A DNA stretch of 64,000 nt from Chryseobacterium indoltheticum. GTDB lineage: Bacteria; Bacteroidota; Bacteroidia; Flavobacteriales; Weeksellaceae. Positions 25,479 through 34,232 of the stretch are shown piece by piece (position 1 is the stretch's first letter; each line of letters begins with the position of its first letter). Where the stretch lies: the NCBI RefSeq assembly GCF_003815915.1, contig NZ_CP033929.1:2480001-2544000 (forward strand), written 5' to 3'. The notes below the pieces were generated by a model. That model searched no databases, was not told the origin of the DNA, and saw only the letters and a list, made by a program, of their open reading frames with translations. The position numbers were made by a program, and so were the translations under genes.

Positions 25479-26132
25479 TTACGCTAATTTTTGAGAATCT
25501 GCAACAAACTGAGCCAAACCGCTGTCCGTTAAAGGGTGTTTCAATAAACTCAAAATTGGAGGAAGTGGTGAAGTGATAACATCTGCACCAATTTTTGCAC
25601 AGTCAATAATATGCATTGAATGACGGATAGAAGCCGCTAAAATTTCAGTGTCATACATATAGTTATCAAAAATCAATCTGATTTCCTGAATAAGATTTAA
25701 ACCATCCGTTGTGATATCATCTAATCTTCCCAAAAACGGAGAAACGTAAGTTGCACCGGCTTTAGCCGCTAAAAGTGCCTGTCCTGGAGAGAAAATTAAA
25801 GTACAGTTGGTTTTGATTCCTTTATCAGAAAAATATTTCAAGGCCTTAATACCGTCTTTAATCATTGGAATCTTCACCACAATATTTGGGTGAATTGCAG
25901 CCAATTCGTCACCTTCTTTAATCATTTCTTCGTACGTTGTAGAAAGTACTTCAGCAGAAATATCTCCATCTACAATCTCGCAGATCGCTTTATAATGATT
26001 CTTGATTGCTTCATCACCTTTAATTCCTTCTTTAGCCATCAATGACGGGTTGGTCGTTACACCATCCAAAATACCAAGGTCTTTAGCTTCTTTAATTTGC
26101 TCTAAATTAGCAGTGTCAATAAAAAATTTCAT
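25479..26132 (-). CDS. fsa: Transaldolase / fructose-6-phosphate aldolase family
   Basis: 217 residues, the short (TalC/FSA) form rather than the 310-residue transaldolase. [11 protein letters not shown] near 26, the Schiff-base Lys87 in [18 protein letters not shown] near 131 and ASIRHSMHI near 168. Acts in the nonoxidative pentose phosphate pathway; this branch contains both true transaldolases and aldolases, and the sequence alone does not settle which. Single gene with its own promoter. Confidence 0.93.
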   Translation of the reverse strand: MKFFIDTANLEQIKEAKDLGILDGVTTNPSLMAKEGIKGDEAIKNHYKAICEIVDGDISAEVLSTTYEEMIKEGDELAAIHPNIVVKIPMIKDGIKALKYFSDKGIKTNCTLIFSPGQALLAAKAGATYVSPFLGRLDDITTDGLNLIQEIRLIFDNYMYDTEILAASIRHSMHIIDCAKIGADVITSPLPPILSLLKHPLTDSGLAQFVADSQKLA

Positions 26133-26152
26133 TTAAATAGATTTATTTCCCG

Positions 26153-26160
26153 CAAAGATA
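26153..26160 (-). promoter_or_regulatory. -7 promoter element of fsa
   Basis: Minus-strand TATCTTTG, exact TAnnTTTG match, 20 bases before the start codon. Confidence 0.6.
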
Positions 26161-26216
26161 AACATTCCATTTTGAGTGCGAAATTAATTTGTCGACTTAC
26201 CATATTGAACCTCAGA

Positions 26217-26274
26217 AATTCCCCTTCTTTGGAAGGTTGGCGAAAATTCAAAGAATTTTTAACGTGGTGGTTTT
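26217..26274. repeat. Dispersed double-hairpin repeat, copy 2
   Basis: Aligns along its length with 11457-11516: AATTCCCCTTCTTTGGAAGG, AAAATTCAAAGAATTTTT, then ACGTGGTGGTTTT. The first stem here is CCTTC/GAAGG where copy 1 has CTCC/GGAG, so pairing is kept while bases change. Confidence 0.65.
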
Positions 26275-26318
26275 ATAATTAAACTTTTGAAAATAAAAAA
26301 TCATTAATTTTAACTTCA

Positions 26319-26804
26319 ATGAAAAACCAGTTCACTGCAAAACTCAACATCATAGGAATCAATCCTTTTGTTTTTGTTCCTGATGAAATTTTAAATGAAA
26401 TATTTGAAACTTCACGAAAGAATAAAAGTCCGATTCCTGTGAAAGGAACGGTAAATGGTAAAGAATTCACACAAAATTTAATGAAATATTTAGGAGAATG
26501 GAGATTATACATCAATTTAACGATGCTAAAAGATTCTCCCAAAAGAATTGGTGAAATACTTGAAATTTTTATAGAATTTGATAATTCGGACCGAACGATT
26601 TCAATTCATCCTGATTTAGAAAAAGCAATTCAAGAAAATCCTGTTGCTTCAAAAAGTTTTGAAAACCTTATTCCATCAAGAAAACTGGAGTTGATTCGGT
26701 ACATCAATAATCTAAAAACAGAAGCAGCAAAACAAAGAAATATCGAAAAAATAATCAGGCATTTAAAAGGAAAAACAGACTTTTTCGGAAAAAAAATCCA
26801 ATAA
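26319..26804 (+). CDS. DUF1905/YdeI-OmpD-associated family protein
   Basis: 161 residues, cytoplasmic. The first 95 residues form a DUF1905-type small beta domain (FTAKLNIIGINPFVFVPDE, PVKGTVNGKEF, GEWRLYINLTML). The rest is the helical YdeI/OmpD-associated domain (LEKAIQENPVASKSFENLIPSRKLELIRYI, KIIRHLKGK). These families are widespread and poorly characterised. No operon partner. Confidence 0.8.
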   Translation: MKNQFTAKLNIIGINPFVFVPDEILNEIFETSRKNKSPIPVKGTVNGKEFTQNLMKYLGEWRLYINLTMLKDSPKRIGEILEIFIEFDNSDRTISIHPDLEKAIQENPVASKSFENLIPSRKLELIRYINNLKTEAAKQRNIEKIIRHLKGKTDFFGKKIQ

Positions 26805-26806
26805 AA

Positions 26807-26834
26807 AAACCGAAGAAAATAAATCCTTCGGTTT
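26807..26834. terminator. Bidirectional hairpin terminator
   Basis: AAACCGAAG pairs with CTTCGGTTT around a 10-base loop, between convergent genes. Confidence 0.8.
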
Positions 26835-26840
26835 CTGTTA

Positions 26841-27398
26841 TTATGAATTAAGAGCCTGACTCAATTTTACAGCTTCCTGATTACTCGGATCATACTGTAT
26901 TGATTTGGCAATATGTTCTTTTGCTTTGGCTGGGTTGTCTTTTTGTTCGCTAAATGCTATAAAATAATAGGCGTATGCCAGATTTTTTTTGCTTGCTTCA
27001 ATCTCTTCCGGTTTTACGGTTGCAATATATTTTTCGTAAGCAAGTTTAGCATTCATATCATCTTTTGCTGATTGATAAGAATAGGCTTGGCTATAATACG
27101 ATGGAGCCCAATCTGGTAATAATACTGATATTTTTTTCCACGTAATAATCGCATTCTGCCAATCTGTAGCATCCTGATACGCAGTTGCCAATTTAGCTAA
27201 TGCTTCTGCATCTTTAGGATTGGCTTCTACCTGTTTTTTTAAACCTTCAATTACAGGATTTGTCTGTACCTGAGTAGTAGAAGTAGCAACTTTTACCGTG
27301 TCAGTTTTTGACGAGGTTTGAGCAACAAAAGCACCAGTACTTCCCATCATCAGCAGACCTACAAATAATTGTTTTGTATTAATTTTAATCGTTTTCAT
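26841..27398 (-). CDS. Secreted TPR-repeat protein
   Basis: 185 residues from the ATG at 27398. This start is chosen over an upstream in-frame ATG at 27437 because it gives a clean signal peptide (FVGLLMMGSTGAFVAQ). After a Thr/Ser/Val-rich linker, about three TPR-like helical hairpins follow: NPKDAEALAKLATAYQ, DWAPSYYSQAYSYQSAKDD and NPAKAKEHIAKSIQYDPSNQ. Probably a periplasmic scaffold; no partner evident. Confidence 0.82.
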   Translation of the reverse strand: MKTIKINTKQLFVGLLMMGSTGAFVAQTSSKTDTVKVATSTTQVQTNPVIEGLKKQVEANPKDAEALAKLATAYQDATDWQNAIITWKKISVLLPDWAPSYYSQAYSYQSAKDDMNAKLAYEKYIATVKPEEIEASKKNLAYAYYFIAFSEQKDNPAKAKEHIAKSIQYDPSNQEAVKLSQALNS

Positions 27399-27547
27399 AT
27401 TTCTTACATTTTTAAAATTGTAATTATTTAAATTCAAGAATAATTCCAGAAAACGGAAAGTTTTAGATCTCTTAAGTTTTTTTTGAATGTATTAACAGTT
27501 ATAAGACTTTTTTTAGCGTATTTTTTGATTCTTACCTTGTTTGAGTT

Positions 27548-27555
27548 TATCTTTG
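27548..27555 (+). promoter_or_regulatory. -7 promoter element of pepE
   Basis: TATCTTTG, exact TAnnTTTG match, 30 bases before ATG 27586. It shows that an apparent TTG start at 27541 lies upstream of transcription. Confidence 0.6.
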
Positions 27556-27585
27556 TTTCATTACAAACCTATTATCTTTTATCTT

Positions 27586-28278
27586 ATGAATGTCTTATTA
27601 GCCTCAACGTCTACAATTTTTGGCGGAGAATATCTTGAATATTTAAAAGAAGAACTTATTGAATTATATAACGGAATTGACGAAATCATCTTCATTCCAT
27701 TTGCCAGACCGGGCGGAATTTCGCACGATGATTATACCGCAAAAGCAAAATCTTTCTTTGAAACCATTAAAATTAAAGTGAAAGGTCTGCACGAATTTGA
27801 CGATAAAACTGAAGCTTTACATTCAGCGAAAGGATATTTCACAGGAGGCGGAAACACTTTTTTATTGGTTAAAACTTTACATGAAGAAAATCTGATGTCT
27901 GTTTTAAAGCAAAATATCGAAAGCGGAAAAGCTTATTTAGGTTGCAGCGCAGGAAGTAATATTGGCGGACAAAATATGAAAACCACCAACGACATGCCGA
28001 TTGTTTATCCACCAAGTTTCGAGTGTATGGGATTGGTTCCGTTTAATATCAATCCGCATTATTTAGATCCAGATCCAGATTTAAAACACAACGGAGAAAC
28101 CAGAGAAACCAGAATTAAAGAATTTTTAACGCAGAATGACACCAAAGTTATAGGACTGCGTGAAGGAAACTGGATCAGAAGAATTGGTGATAAAATTACC
28201 GTTGAAGGAAGCGAATTGGCAAGGATTTTTGAAAAAGGAAAAGAGCCATACGAAATTGAAGCCGGAAGCGAACTTTAA
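27586..28278 (+). CDS. pepE: Dipeptidase E (peptidase S51)
   Basis: 230 residues from ATG 27586. Nucleophile elbow YLGCSAGSNI with Ser121 and the oxyanion GGGN at about 87-90, PFNINPHYLDPD near 160, and GLREGNWI near 195. Cleaves N-terminal aspartyl dipeptides in the cytoplasm. Length matches E. coli PepE (229). Confidence 0.92.
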   Translation: MNVLLASTSTIFGGEYLEYLKEELIELYNGIDEIIFIPFARPGGISHDDYTAKAKSFFETIKIKVKGLHEFDDKTEALHSAKGYFTGGGNTFLLVKTLHEENLMSVLKQNIESGKAYLGCSAGSNIGGQNMKTTNDMPIVYPPSFECMGLVPFNINPHYLDPDPDLKHNGETRETRIKEFLTQNDTKVIGLREGNWIRRIGDKITVEGSELARIFEKGKEPYEIEAGSEL

Positions 28279-28322
28279 TTCTTATTTTTTAATTCTACTC
28301 AAATATCTTAACATTATTAGCG

Positions 28323-28357
28323 TTGTCATGCTGAGCGGATTCAAAGCATTCCACAGC
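28323..28357. repeat. Possible solo dispersed repeat (TTGTCATGCTGAGCGG type)
   Basis: Reads TTGTCATGCTGAGCGGATTC then AAAGCATTCC. It is a sequence type I recognise as recurring in intergenic DNA of flavobacteria; a loosely related minus-strand sequence is at 62898-62950. Only weakly supported inside this window. Confidence 0.35.
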
Positions 28358-28374
28358 TTTTTAATATATATCAA

Positions 28375-29748
28375 ATGAAAAGAACTTTTGTAATTCTTAC
28401 ACTTTCCACACAAATTATTTTTGCACAGAATATTTCGCAAAAATTAGATGATGCCACAAAAAATCTAATGAATTCTTCTTCGGCGATTTCATCTAATCTA
28501 TCTTTTTACGTAGCTGATGACAGTGGAAATCTTGTGTATGAATTTCAGGGAAATAAAGGACTTTCAACAGCTTCAACACAAAAAATTTTTACGGCAGCTG
28601 CAGCCTTGGAAACTTTAGGCAAAAATTACACGTACAAAACAACATCATCTTATTCAGGAACAATTTCTAGTGGAAATTTAAACGGAAATCTTTTCATCAC
28701 ATCGAATGGCGATCCTACTTTAGGAAGCTGGAGATACGAAGGTTACAAACCTGAAAATTTTAAACAAAAACTGATTGAAGCGGTCAAAAAATCTGGAATT
28801 ACAAAGATTTCGGGCGATTTAGTGATTGATGATTCTTATTTTGATCATCAAACCATTCCCGGAGGTTGGCCATGGGACGATTTGGGAAATTATTATGGAG
28901 CCGGAGTTTGGGGCGTAAATTGGCGTGAAAATCAATTCGATATCAATATCAATGGCAATGATTTTAAAAGTTTTTCTTATCCTTTAGAAAATGTAAAATG
29001 GCTGAATGATTTAAAAGCAGCTGGAAGTTCAGATCAAAGTTTAATTTTTACTGCACCACATTCAAATATCGCTTTAATTAATGGAAGTTTACCTGCAGGA
29101 AAAGTAACGACAGTTTCCGGTTCTGTTCCAAATCCGCCATTGCAATTGGGTGTGGAAATTCAGAAATGGCTGAAAGACTCAGGAATTGACTTCTCAGGAA
29201 AAGTGGTAACCAATTCTCAATTGGAAATAGAAGGTAAAAAACCTTTAGAAACTCCAAAAAACAATATCATTCTTACTTACGAATCGCCATCTTTAGATAA
29301 AATCGTGTATTGGTTTTTAAGAAAAAGTATAAACCTGTATGGTGAAAATTTAATTAAAACTCTAGGGAAAGAGAAAAAAGGAAATTCAAGTTTCAAAAGC
29401 GGAATTGCTTATTTAAAAGAATTTTGGAAAGCAAAAGGCATCAATTCAAATATGATCAATTTTGCTGACGGAAGCGGACTTTCACCACAAAATTATGTCT
29501 CAGCAAAAGCGGAAGTTCAGGCATTGCTTTATGCTAAAAAACAAGCTTGGTTTGATTCTTATTACGACGGATTCCCGACTCAGGATAACGGTATGAAAAT
29601 GAAAAGCGGAACAATGCGCGACACAAAATCATTTGCTGGCTATCACACGTCTAAAGACGGAAAAAAATATGTATATTCGATTATTATCAACAATTATCAG
29701 GGAAGCGGAAGTACAGAGTTACAGAAGATCTTGAACGTTTTAAAATAA
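28375..29748 (+). CDS. dacB: D-alanyl-D-alanine carboxypeptidase/endopeptidase (PBP4, peptidase S13)
   Basis: 457 residues. Signal peptide ends IFAQ. Catalytic SxxK is STASTQK near 65-70, with conserved TSNGDPTLG, INFADGSGLSPQNYVS (second motif region) and KMKSGTMRDTKSFAGY (KSG triad). Trims peptidoglycan cross-links in the periplasm. A histidine kinase starts 7 bases after the stop, so they are co-transcribed. Confidence 0.93.
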   Translation: MKRTFVILTLSTQIIFAQNISQKLDDATKNLMNSSSAISSNLSFYVADDSGNLVYEFQGNKGLSTASTQKIFTAAAALETLGKNYTYKTTSSYSGTISSGNLNGNLFITSNGDPTLGSWRYEGYKPENFKQKLIEAVKKSGITKISGDLVIDDSYFDHQTIPGGWPWDDLGNYYGAGVWGVNWRENQFDININGNDFKSFSYPLENVKWLNDLKAAGSSDQSLIFTAPHSNIALINGSLPAGKVTTVSGSVPNPPLQLGVEIQKWLKDSGIDFSGKVVTNSQLEIEGKKPLETPKNNIILTYESPSLDKIVYWFLRKSINLYGENLIKTLGKEKKGNSSFKSGIAYLKEFWKAKGINSNMINFADGSGLSPQNYVSAKAEVQALLYAKKQAWFDSYYDGFPTQDNGMKMKSGTMRDTKSFAGYHTSKDGKKYVYSIIINNYQGSGSTELQKILNVLK

Positions 29749-29755
29749 AAAAGAT

Positions 29756-30910
29756 TTGAAAAAAAGATCCATATTTTCCAGATTCAACAACTGGTTTATT
29801 TTCTCTTTAATGACTTTGGTTGTGATTGCTATTGTGATTTCGTCCACTTTGGTGATTAATTATTTAAAGAAAGAAGAAGTAAAAAGAGTTGATATCTTAG
29901 TTAAAGCTATAAAATTTCAGCAGGACATGACCCCAAGTTTAGAAGTTCAGGAACTGCTTCTTGCCATTTATAGTTCAAACACCACAATTCCGGTAATTAT
30001 TTTAGATAAAAATGATCAGGTCATAGAATACAAACATCTATCGAAAGAAGCTGGAAATAATCCGGACGAAATTGTTGCTTTGGCAAAAAAAATGGAGAAA
30101 AAATATCCTGCAATTGAAATAAAAGTACAGGGCGGAAATGACCAATTTGTCTATTATGACAACTCAATAATGCTTAATAATCTACAGTATTCACCGTTTT
30201 TATTAGGATTTTTTGTATTGTGTTACTTCTTATTTTCATTCTGGTTTTTGAGAACAGTCAAAAAAACAGACGAAGGTTACCTTTGGGCCGGATTAGCGAA
30301 AGAAACGGCACATCAAATTGGCACTCCATTATCTTCCATGATGGGCTGGATGGAAATTATGAAGCTTGAAAATCCCGATTCAGACGGTGTACACGAAATA
30401 GAAAAAGATATTGAAAGACTGAGAACGATCTCCGAAAGATTTTCAAAAATCGGTTCGGTACCAGAGTTGAACGACACCAATTTTAATGATACCATCCGGG
30501 AAAATTATGATTATCTGAAAACAAGAATATCAAGAAAGATTGACTTTACACTTTTGCTTCCTACCTACAATATTTTAGTTCCACACAATAGAATTCTAAT
30601 GAGTTGGGTAATTGAAAATCTGGTGAAAAATGCAGTTGATGCCATGAAAGGTGAGGGAACTTTACAGATGTCGGTTTTCGAACGCAACAAAAATATTTTG
30701 GTTGAAGTAAAAGACAACGGAAGCGGAATGACAAAATACCAGGCGCAAAATGCTTTTAAGCCTGGATATTCTACAAAAAAACGTGGTTGGGGATTAGGTT
30801 TAAGCTTAGCCAAAAGAGTAGTGCAGGAGTATCATAATGGAGATATTAAAATTTCTCAAACTGAAGTAGGAAAAGGAACCACTTTTAGAATTCTGATCAG
30901 GAAAGCATAA
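29756..30910 (+). CDS. Membrane sensor histidine kinase (orphan)
   Basis: 384 residues from TTG 29756. No ATG lies between the upstream in-frame stop and this codon, and the next Met (residue 19) would cut the first membrane helix, so TTG is the likely start. Two membrane segments (about 12-36 and 145-166) flank a periplasmic domain of about 105 residues. Then come H-box AKETAHQIGTPLSS (His186), N-box WVIENLVKNAVDAM, VKDNGSGM and GWGLGLSLAKRVV. No response regulator adjoins it. Pairing with dacB suggests a cell-wall signal, which is inference. Confidence 0.9.
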   Translation: MKKRSIFSRFNNWFIFSLMTLVVIAIVISSTLVINYLKKEEVKRVDILVKAIKFQQDMTPSLEVQELLLAIYSSNTTIPVIILDKNDQVIEYKHLSKEAGNNPDEIVALAKKMEKKYPAIEIKVQGGNDQFVYYDNSIMLNNLQYSPFLLGFFVLCYFLFSFWFLRTVKKTDEGYLWAGLAKETAHQIGTPLSSMMGWMEIMKLENPDSDGVHEIEKDIERLRTISERFSKIGSVPELNDTNFNDTIRENYDYLKTRISRKIDFTLLLPTYNILVPHNRILMSWVIENLVKNAVDAMKGEGTLQMSVFERNKNILVEVKDNGSGMTKYQAQNAFKPGYSTKKRGWGLGLSLAKRVVQEYHNGDIKISQTEVGKGTTFRILIRKA

Positions 30911-30999
30911 ATATTTATCATTACAAAATGAATATTTTCCAAACTAAATTTCGATCTTAAAACCAACAACCAAAACTTCAAAACAAAAGAAAAAATCAC

Positions 31000-31007
31000 T
31001 ATTTTTG
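31000..31007 (+). promoter_or_regulatory. -7 promoter element of lolD (near-leaderless)
   Basis: TATTTTTG, exact TAnnTTTG match, only 4 bases before the ATG at 31012. If used, transcription would start at or within a few bases of the start codon. Confidence 0.4.
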
Positions 31008-31011
31008 AAAC

Positions 31012-31680
31012 ATGATTAAAGCGAGTAATATCCATAAATCTTATGGAAGTCTGGAAGTATTGAAAGGAGTTGATATTCACATCAAAACCGGAGAAGTTGT
31101 TTCTATTGTTGGGGAATCTGGTGCCGGAAAATCTACATTGCTTCAGATTTTAGGAACTTTAGACACACCTTCAACTCCCAAAAATTACAATACCGAAATC
31201 ATGCTGAATGATGAATCTTTTATTAATATGACCGATAAGCAGATTTCAAGATTCAGAAATCAGAATATTGGTTTTGTTTTTCAGTTTCATCAGTTGCTTC
31301 CTGAATTTACGGCTTTAGAAAACGTGCTTTTGCCAACAAAGATTGCAGGAACTAACGAAAAAGAAGCTTTAGATAAAGCTTATCATTTGTTTGAAGATTT
31401 AAAAATAGCTGAGAGAATTCATCACAAACCCAATCAATTATCGGGTGGGGAAGCACAGAGAGTTGCCGTTGCAAGAGCTTTAATCAATTCTCCAAAGATT
31501 ATTTATGCGGATGAGCCGACAGGAAATTTAGACTCGAAAAATGCAGATGATCTACACCGATTATTTTTTGATTTGAGAGATAAATACAATCAGACTTTTG
31601 TGATTGTAACGCACAACCCGCAATTGGCCGAGATTACAGATCGTAAATTGGTGATGAAGGACGGATTGATTATTGAGTAA
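31012..31680 (+). CDS. lolD: ABC transporter ATP-binding protein, LolD-like
   Basis: 222 residues. Walker [12 protein letters not shown] (about 38-48), Q-loop [18 protein letters not shown], signature [15 protein letters not shown], Walker [13 protein letters not shown] and H-loop VTHNP. The [11 protein letters not shown] and PTGNLDSKN pattern is that of the MacB/LolD/FtsE group. Likely drives lipoprotein release from the inner membrane with LolCE-type permeases encoded elsewhere. Single gene. Confidence 0.88.
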   Translation: MIKASNIHKSYGSLEVLKGVDIHIKTGEVVSIVGESGAGKSTLLQILGTLDTPSTPKNYNTEIMLNDESFINMTDKQISRFRNQNIGFVFQFHQLLPEFTALENVLLPTKIAGTNEKEALDKAYHLFEDLKIAERIHHKPNQLSGGEAQRVAVARALINSPKIIYADEPTGNLDSKNADDLHRLFFDLRDKYNQTFVIVTHNPQLAEITDRKLVMKDGLIIE

Positions 31681-31703
31681 TTTATTACTAGATTATGAAA
31701 AAT

Positions 31704-31852
31704 ATTTTTACCACAAAAGATCCAAAAGAAATGATTAAAAATAGAAGTTCAAAAGTTTACAAAATGTAAAAACTTAATTTTAATCGTTTTACAAACTTTT
31801 GAATAACTTTAGGTCTAATAAAAATCTTTTGACTCTTTTGCGGTTAAAAAAT
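31704..31852. repeat. Palindromic intergenic element, copy C
   Basis: An imperfect palindrome of about 149 bases between lolD and the L,D-transpeptidase gene. Outer arms: TTTTTACCACAAAAGATCCA against CTCTTTTGCGGTTAAAAA. Inner arms: AGTTCAAAAGTTTACAAAAT near 31746 against GTTTTACAAACTTTTGAATAACT near 31786. Termini of the form TTAACCGCAAAAG match those of copies A and B. No ORF. Confidence 0.65.
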
Positions 31853-31875
31853 ATCCTGTCTTAAATATTTTTTAT

Positions 31876-32448
31876 ATGAAATCTTTACTATTTGCATTCT
31901 TATTTCTGATTTCCTGTACTGAGTCAAAAGCTCAGGAAAGTAAAGATATTTTGCCTAAAGAAAAGATTTCTGAGCTTAAAAATTATATTAAAAATAAAGA
32001 TTACAATCAAAATCTGGCCGTCTTTATTAACTTTAAAATTCATTCAGGAAAGTACCGGTATTTTGTTTACGATTTGAAAAATGACAAAATAATACAGAAA
32101 GCGATTGTTTCTCATGGTTCAGGATCTGTAATAAAGAGATCGAATCAACTTCAATTTTCTAATGTTGAAGGTTCTTATCAATCTTCCTTAGGAAAATATG
32201 AGATTAAAGAAAGCTATTCCGGTAAGTTCGGAAAGGCATATCGTTTAAAAGGTTTAGACTCCACCAACAGCAACGCCATGCAGCGCGCTATTGTTTTACA
32301 TTCTTTTGGTTGTGTTCCGGATCTGGAATCTCAAAATTTATCTTGCTTAAGTTTAGGTTGTCCGATGCTTTCAGCAAAAGCTTTTAAAGAAACCGCAAAA
32401 CATTTAGACCAATCGAAAAAGAGCATTATTTTGTATGCTTTTTATTAA
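31876..32448 (+). CDS. Murein L,D-transpeptidase (YkuD_2 type)
   Basis: 190 residues. Signal sequence with a possible lipobox FLISC (Cys14) and a QES start to the mature part. The catalytic domain has FKIHSGKYRYFVYDL, VSHGSGS, an IVLHSFGCVPDL histidine motif and the nucleophile cysteine in SLSLGCPMLS. Forms or edits 3-3 cross-links in peptidoglycan. Monocistronic. Confidence 0.88.
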   Translation: MKSLLFAFLFLISCTESKAQESKDILPKEKISELKNYIKNKDYNQNLAVFINFKIHSGKYRYFVYDLKNDKIIQKAIVSHGSGSVIKRSNQLQFSNVEGSYQSSLGKYEIKESYSGKFGKAYRLKGLDSTNSNAMQRAIVLHSFGCVPDLESQNLSCLSLGCPMLSAKAFKETAKHLDQSKKSIILYAFY

Positions 32449-32548
32449 CTAAATATTTAATAGTTGATCGCTTTTAGTTGAATGTTGTTGGATTGATATT
32501 CGATATAATAAAAAAAATGTATTAATAAATATTTTCAATAAGTAACAA

Positions 32549-32576
32549 CCAAACCCTAAAACCTAAACCCTAAAAT
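32549..32576. repeat. 7-bp-period array upstream of radC
   Basis: C(C/T)AAA recurs at 32549, 32556, 32563 and 32570, exactly every 7 bases (CCAAACC, CTAAAAC and similar), ending next to the radC ATG at 32578. Single-sided. Confidence 0.7.
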
Positions 32577-32577
32577 C

Positions 32578-33255
32578 ATGTCTATAAAATTTTTGGCAGA
32601 AGACGACAGACCGAGAGAAAAGTTTTTACTGAAAGGTAAAAACTCACTTTCTGATTCTGAACTATTGGCAATTATTATGGGCAGCGGAAGCAGAGACGAA
32701 ACGGCGGTAGAATTGGCAAGAAAAATTCTGACATCGGTCGATAATAATTGGCATCAGTTGAGTTTATTAACGATTAAAGATTTAGTGAAATTTAAGGGAG
32801 TTGGCGAAGTAAAGGCAATCTCAATCGCAACTGCGCTGGAAATAGGGAAGAGAAGAGCCAATCAAGAAATTCCCGAAAAACCATTGATTTCGTGCAGCAA
32901 AGATGCTTATAATATTTTAAAAATGCATTTATCGGATCTCAGAACCGAAGAATTTTGGGCTTTATTTCTCAACCAAAGTAATAAAGTGATTCATATCGCT
33001 CAACTGACTCAAGGTGGAATCAATCAATCCATTGTTGACATCAGAATACTTTTTAAAACAGCATTGGAACATTTTTCGACAGGAATCATTATTTCGCACA
33101 ATCATCCGTCAGGAAATTTAAAACCCAGTGCAGAAGACATTAGTGTAACCAAAACAGTGAAAGAAGCAGGAAATGTGATGAACATTCAGCTTTTGGATCA
33201 TTTAATTATTACCCAAAACGCATATACCAGTTTTTCAGACGAAGGATTATTATGA
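32578..33255 (+). CDS. radC: RadC-family JAB/MPN domain protein
   Basis: 225 residues. N-terminal helix-hairpin-helix (LTIKDLVKFKGVGEVKAISI near 62-81) and C-terminal JAMM metal site HNHPSGNLKPSAED near 176. Despite the name, a DNA repair role is unproven; members often sit near mobile DNA. The stop overlaps the next gene by ATGA, so the two are coupled. Confidence 0.92.
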   Translation: MSIKFLAEDDRPREKFLLKGKNSLSDSELLAIIMGSGSRDETAVELARKILTSVDNNWHQLSLLTIKDLVKFKGVGEVKAISIATALEIGKRRANQEIPEKPLISCSKDAYNILKMHLSDLRTEEFWALFLNQSNKVIHIAQLTQGGINQSIVDIRILFKTALEHFSTGIIISHNHPSGNLKPSAEDISVTKTVKEAGNVMNIQLLDHLIITQNAYTSFSDEGLL

Positions 33256-34160
33256 TTAAAAGATTAAAATACCATGAAATTGATTTTGAAAAATATACTC
33301 AATGCCTTGAAAATTCTGCACAACGAAAATATTCAGCAGCAAAAAAGTTTTTAGATATTTCTTCTGACAAAAAATGGGAATTGTTGGTTTACAAAGGTTA
33401 CGAAGCCGTAATGCCGGTTCCTTATGTTTTCAAATCGGGAATAAAAATCGTTCATACCCCGATGCTTTGTCAGCAATTGGGTATTTTTTCCAGCGAAGAT
33501 AATGTTGAAATTAACGAACAGTTTTTAAACTTTTTAGAGAAAAATTATCTCATCAGAATTTATACTTTTAATGAATTTAATCAGTTTAAAACGTCATTAA
33601 AACGAAAGAAGAATTATCTTATTCTTCCCAATGATTACGAAACAATTCATTCTAAATATTCTCCAAAAAGAAAAAGAAAGCTTAGATTGGATGACGATAT
33701 TGTAAAGAATTCTGAAATTAAAAATATCAGTTTTTCTCAGGCTGAAAGCTTTATTAAAGAAAATTTTTTAGGAGCAGATAAAGAAGAAGATGTTGATTCT
33801 TTTATTAAGATATTTAAAAATATGTCTGAGGTAAATTGCCTGAATTTTTCGGCTTTTTATCTTAACCAAAGAATTATCAACATTATCGTTACTTATTTTG
33901 ATGACTTTACGGTGGCTCTTTTGGGAACGTTTAATGATAAAGAATCAGTTAAATTATCAGGTTCTTCCGTATTGATAGACAATTGTATAAAAGAGAATAT
34001 TCAGACTAAAATATTCGATTTTGAAGGAAGTGAATTGCCGAATGTTGAAGAATTTTTTAGAGGTTTCAGACCCGAACTTCGCCCTTATCATCTGATTACA
34101 TATTCCAAAAAAGATATCATTAAAAAATTGCTGAGCTTGAAATTTATCATGAAACTTTAA
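33252..34160 (+). CDS. FemAB/GNAT-like protein
   Basis: 302 residues, no signal or membrane segment. The C-terminal motif FDFEGSELPNVEEFFRGF near 255-272 and the preceding LLGTFNDKESVKLSGSSVLIDNCI region are typical of the FemAB-like (tandem GNAT) aminoacyl/acyl transferase folds of Bacteroidota. The N-terminal half (KKWELLVYKGYEAVMPVPYV) forms the first GNAT-like half. The substrate is unknown. Translationally coupled to radC; the dioxygenase gene follows after 72 bases. Confidence 0.65.
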   Translation: MIKRLKYHEIDFEKYTQCLENSAQRKYSAAKKFLDISSDKKWELLVYKGYEAVMPVPYVFKSGIKIVHTPMLCQQLGIFSSEDNVEINEQFLNFLEKNYLIRIYTFNEFNQFKTSLKRKKNYLILPNDYETIHSKYSPKRKRKLRLDDDIVKNSEIKNISFSQAESFIKENFLGADKEEDVDSFIKIFKNMSEVNCLNFSAFYLNQRIINIIVTYFDDFTVALLGTFNDKESVKLSGSSVLIDNCIKENIQTKIFDFEGSELPNVEEFFRGFRPELRPYHLITYSKKDIIKKLLSLKFIMKL

Positions 34161-34232
34161 TTTAATCATGCTCTTTAGATTAGTTCTAGATATTATTCTT
34201 AGATTTATAAAAGTATTAACAAACTACTTGCA

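Noticed and set aside
27541..27585. N-terminal extension of pepE from TTG
   Set aside because: The TTG lies upstream of and across the TATCTTTG promoter element; ATG 27586 matches PepE length.
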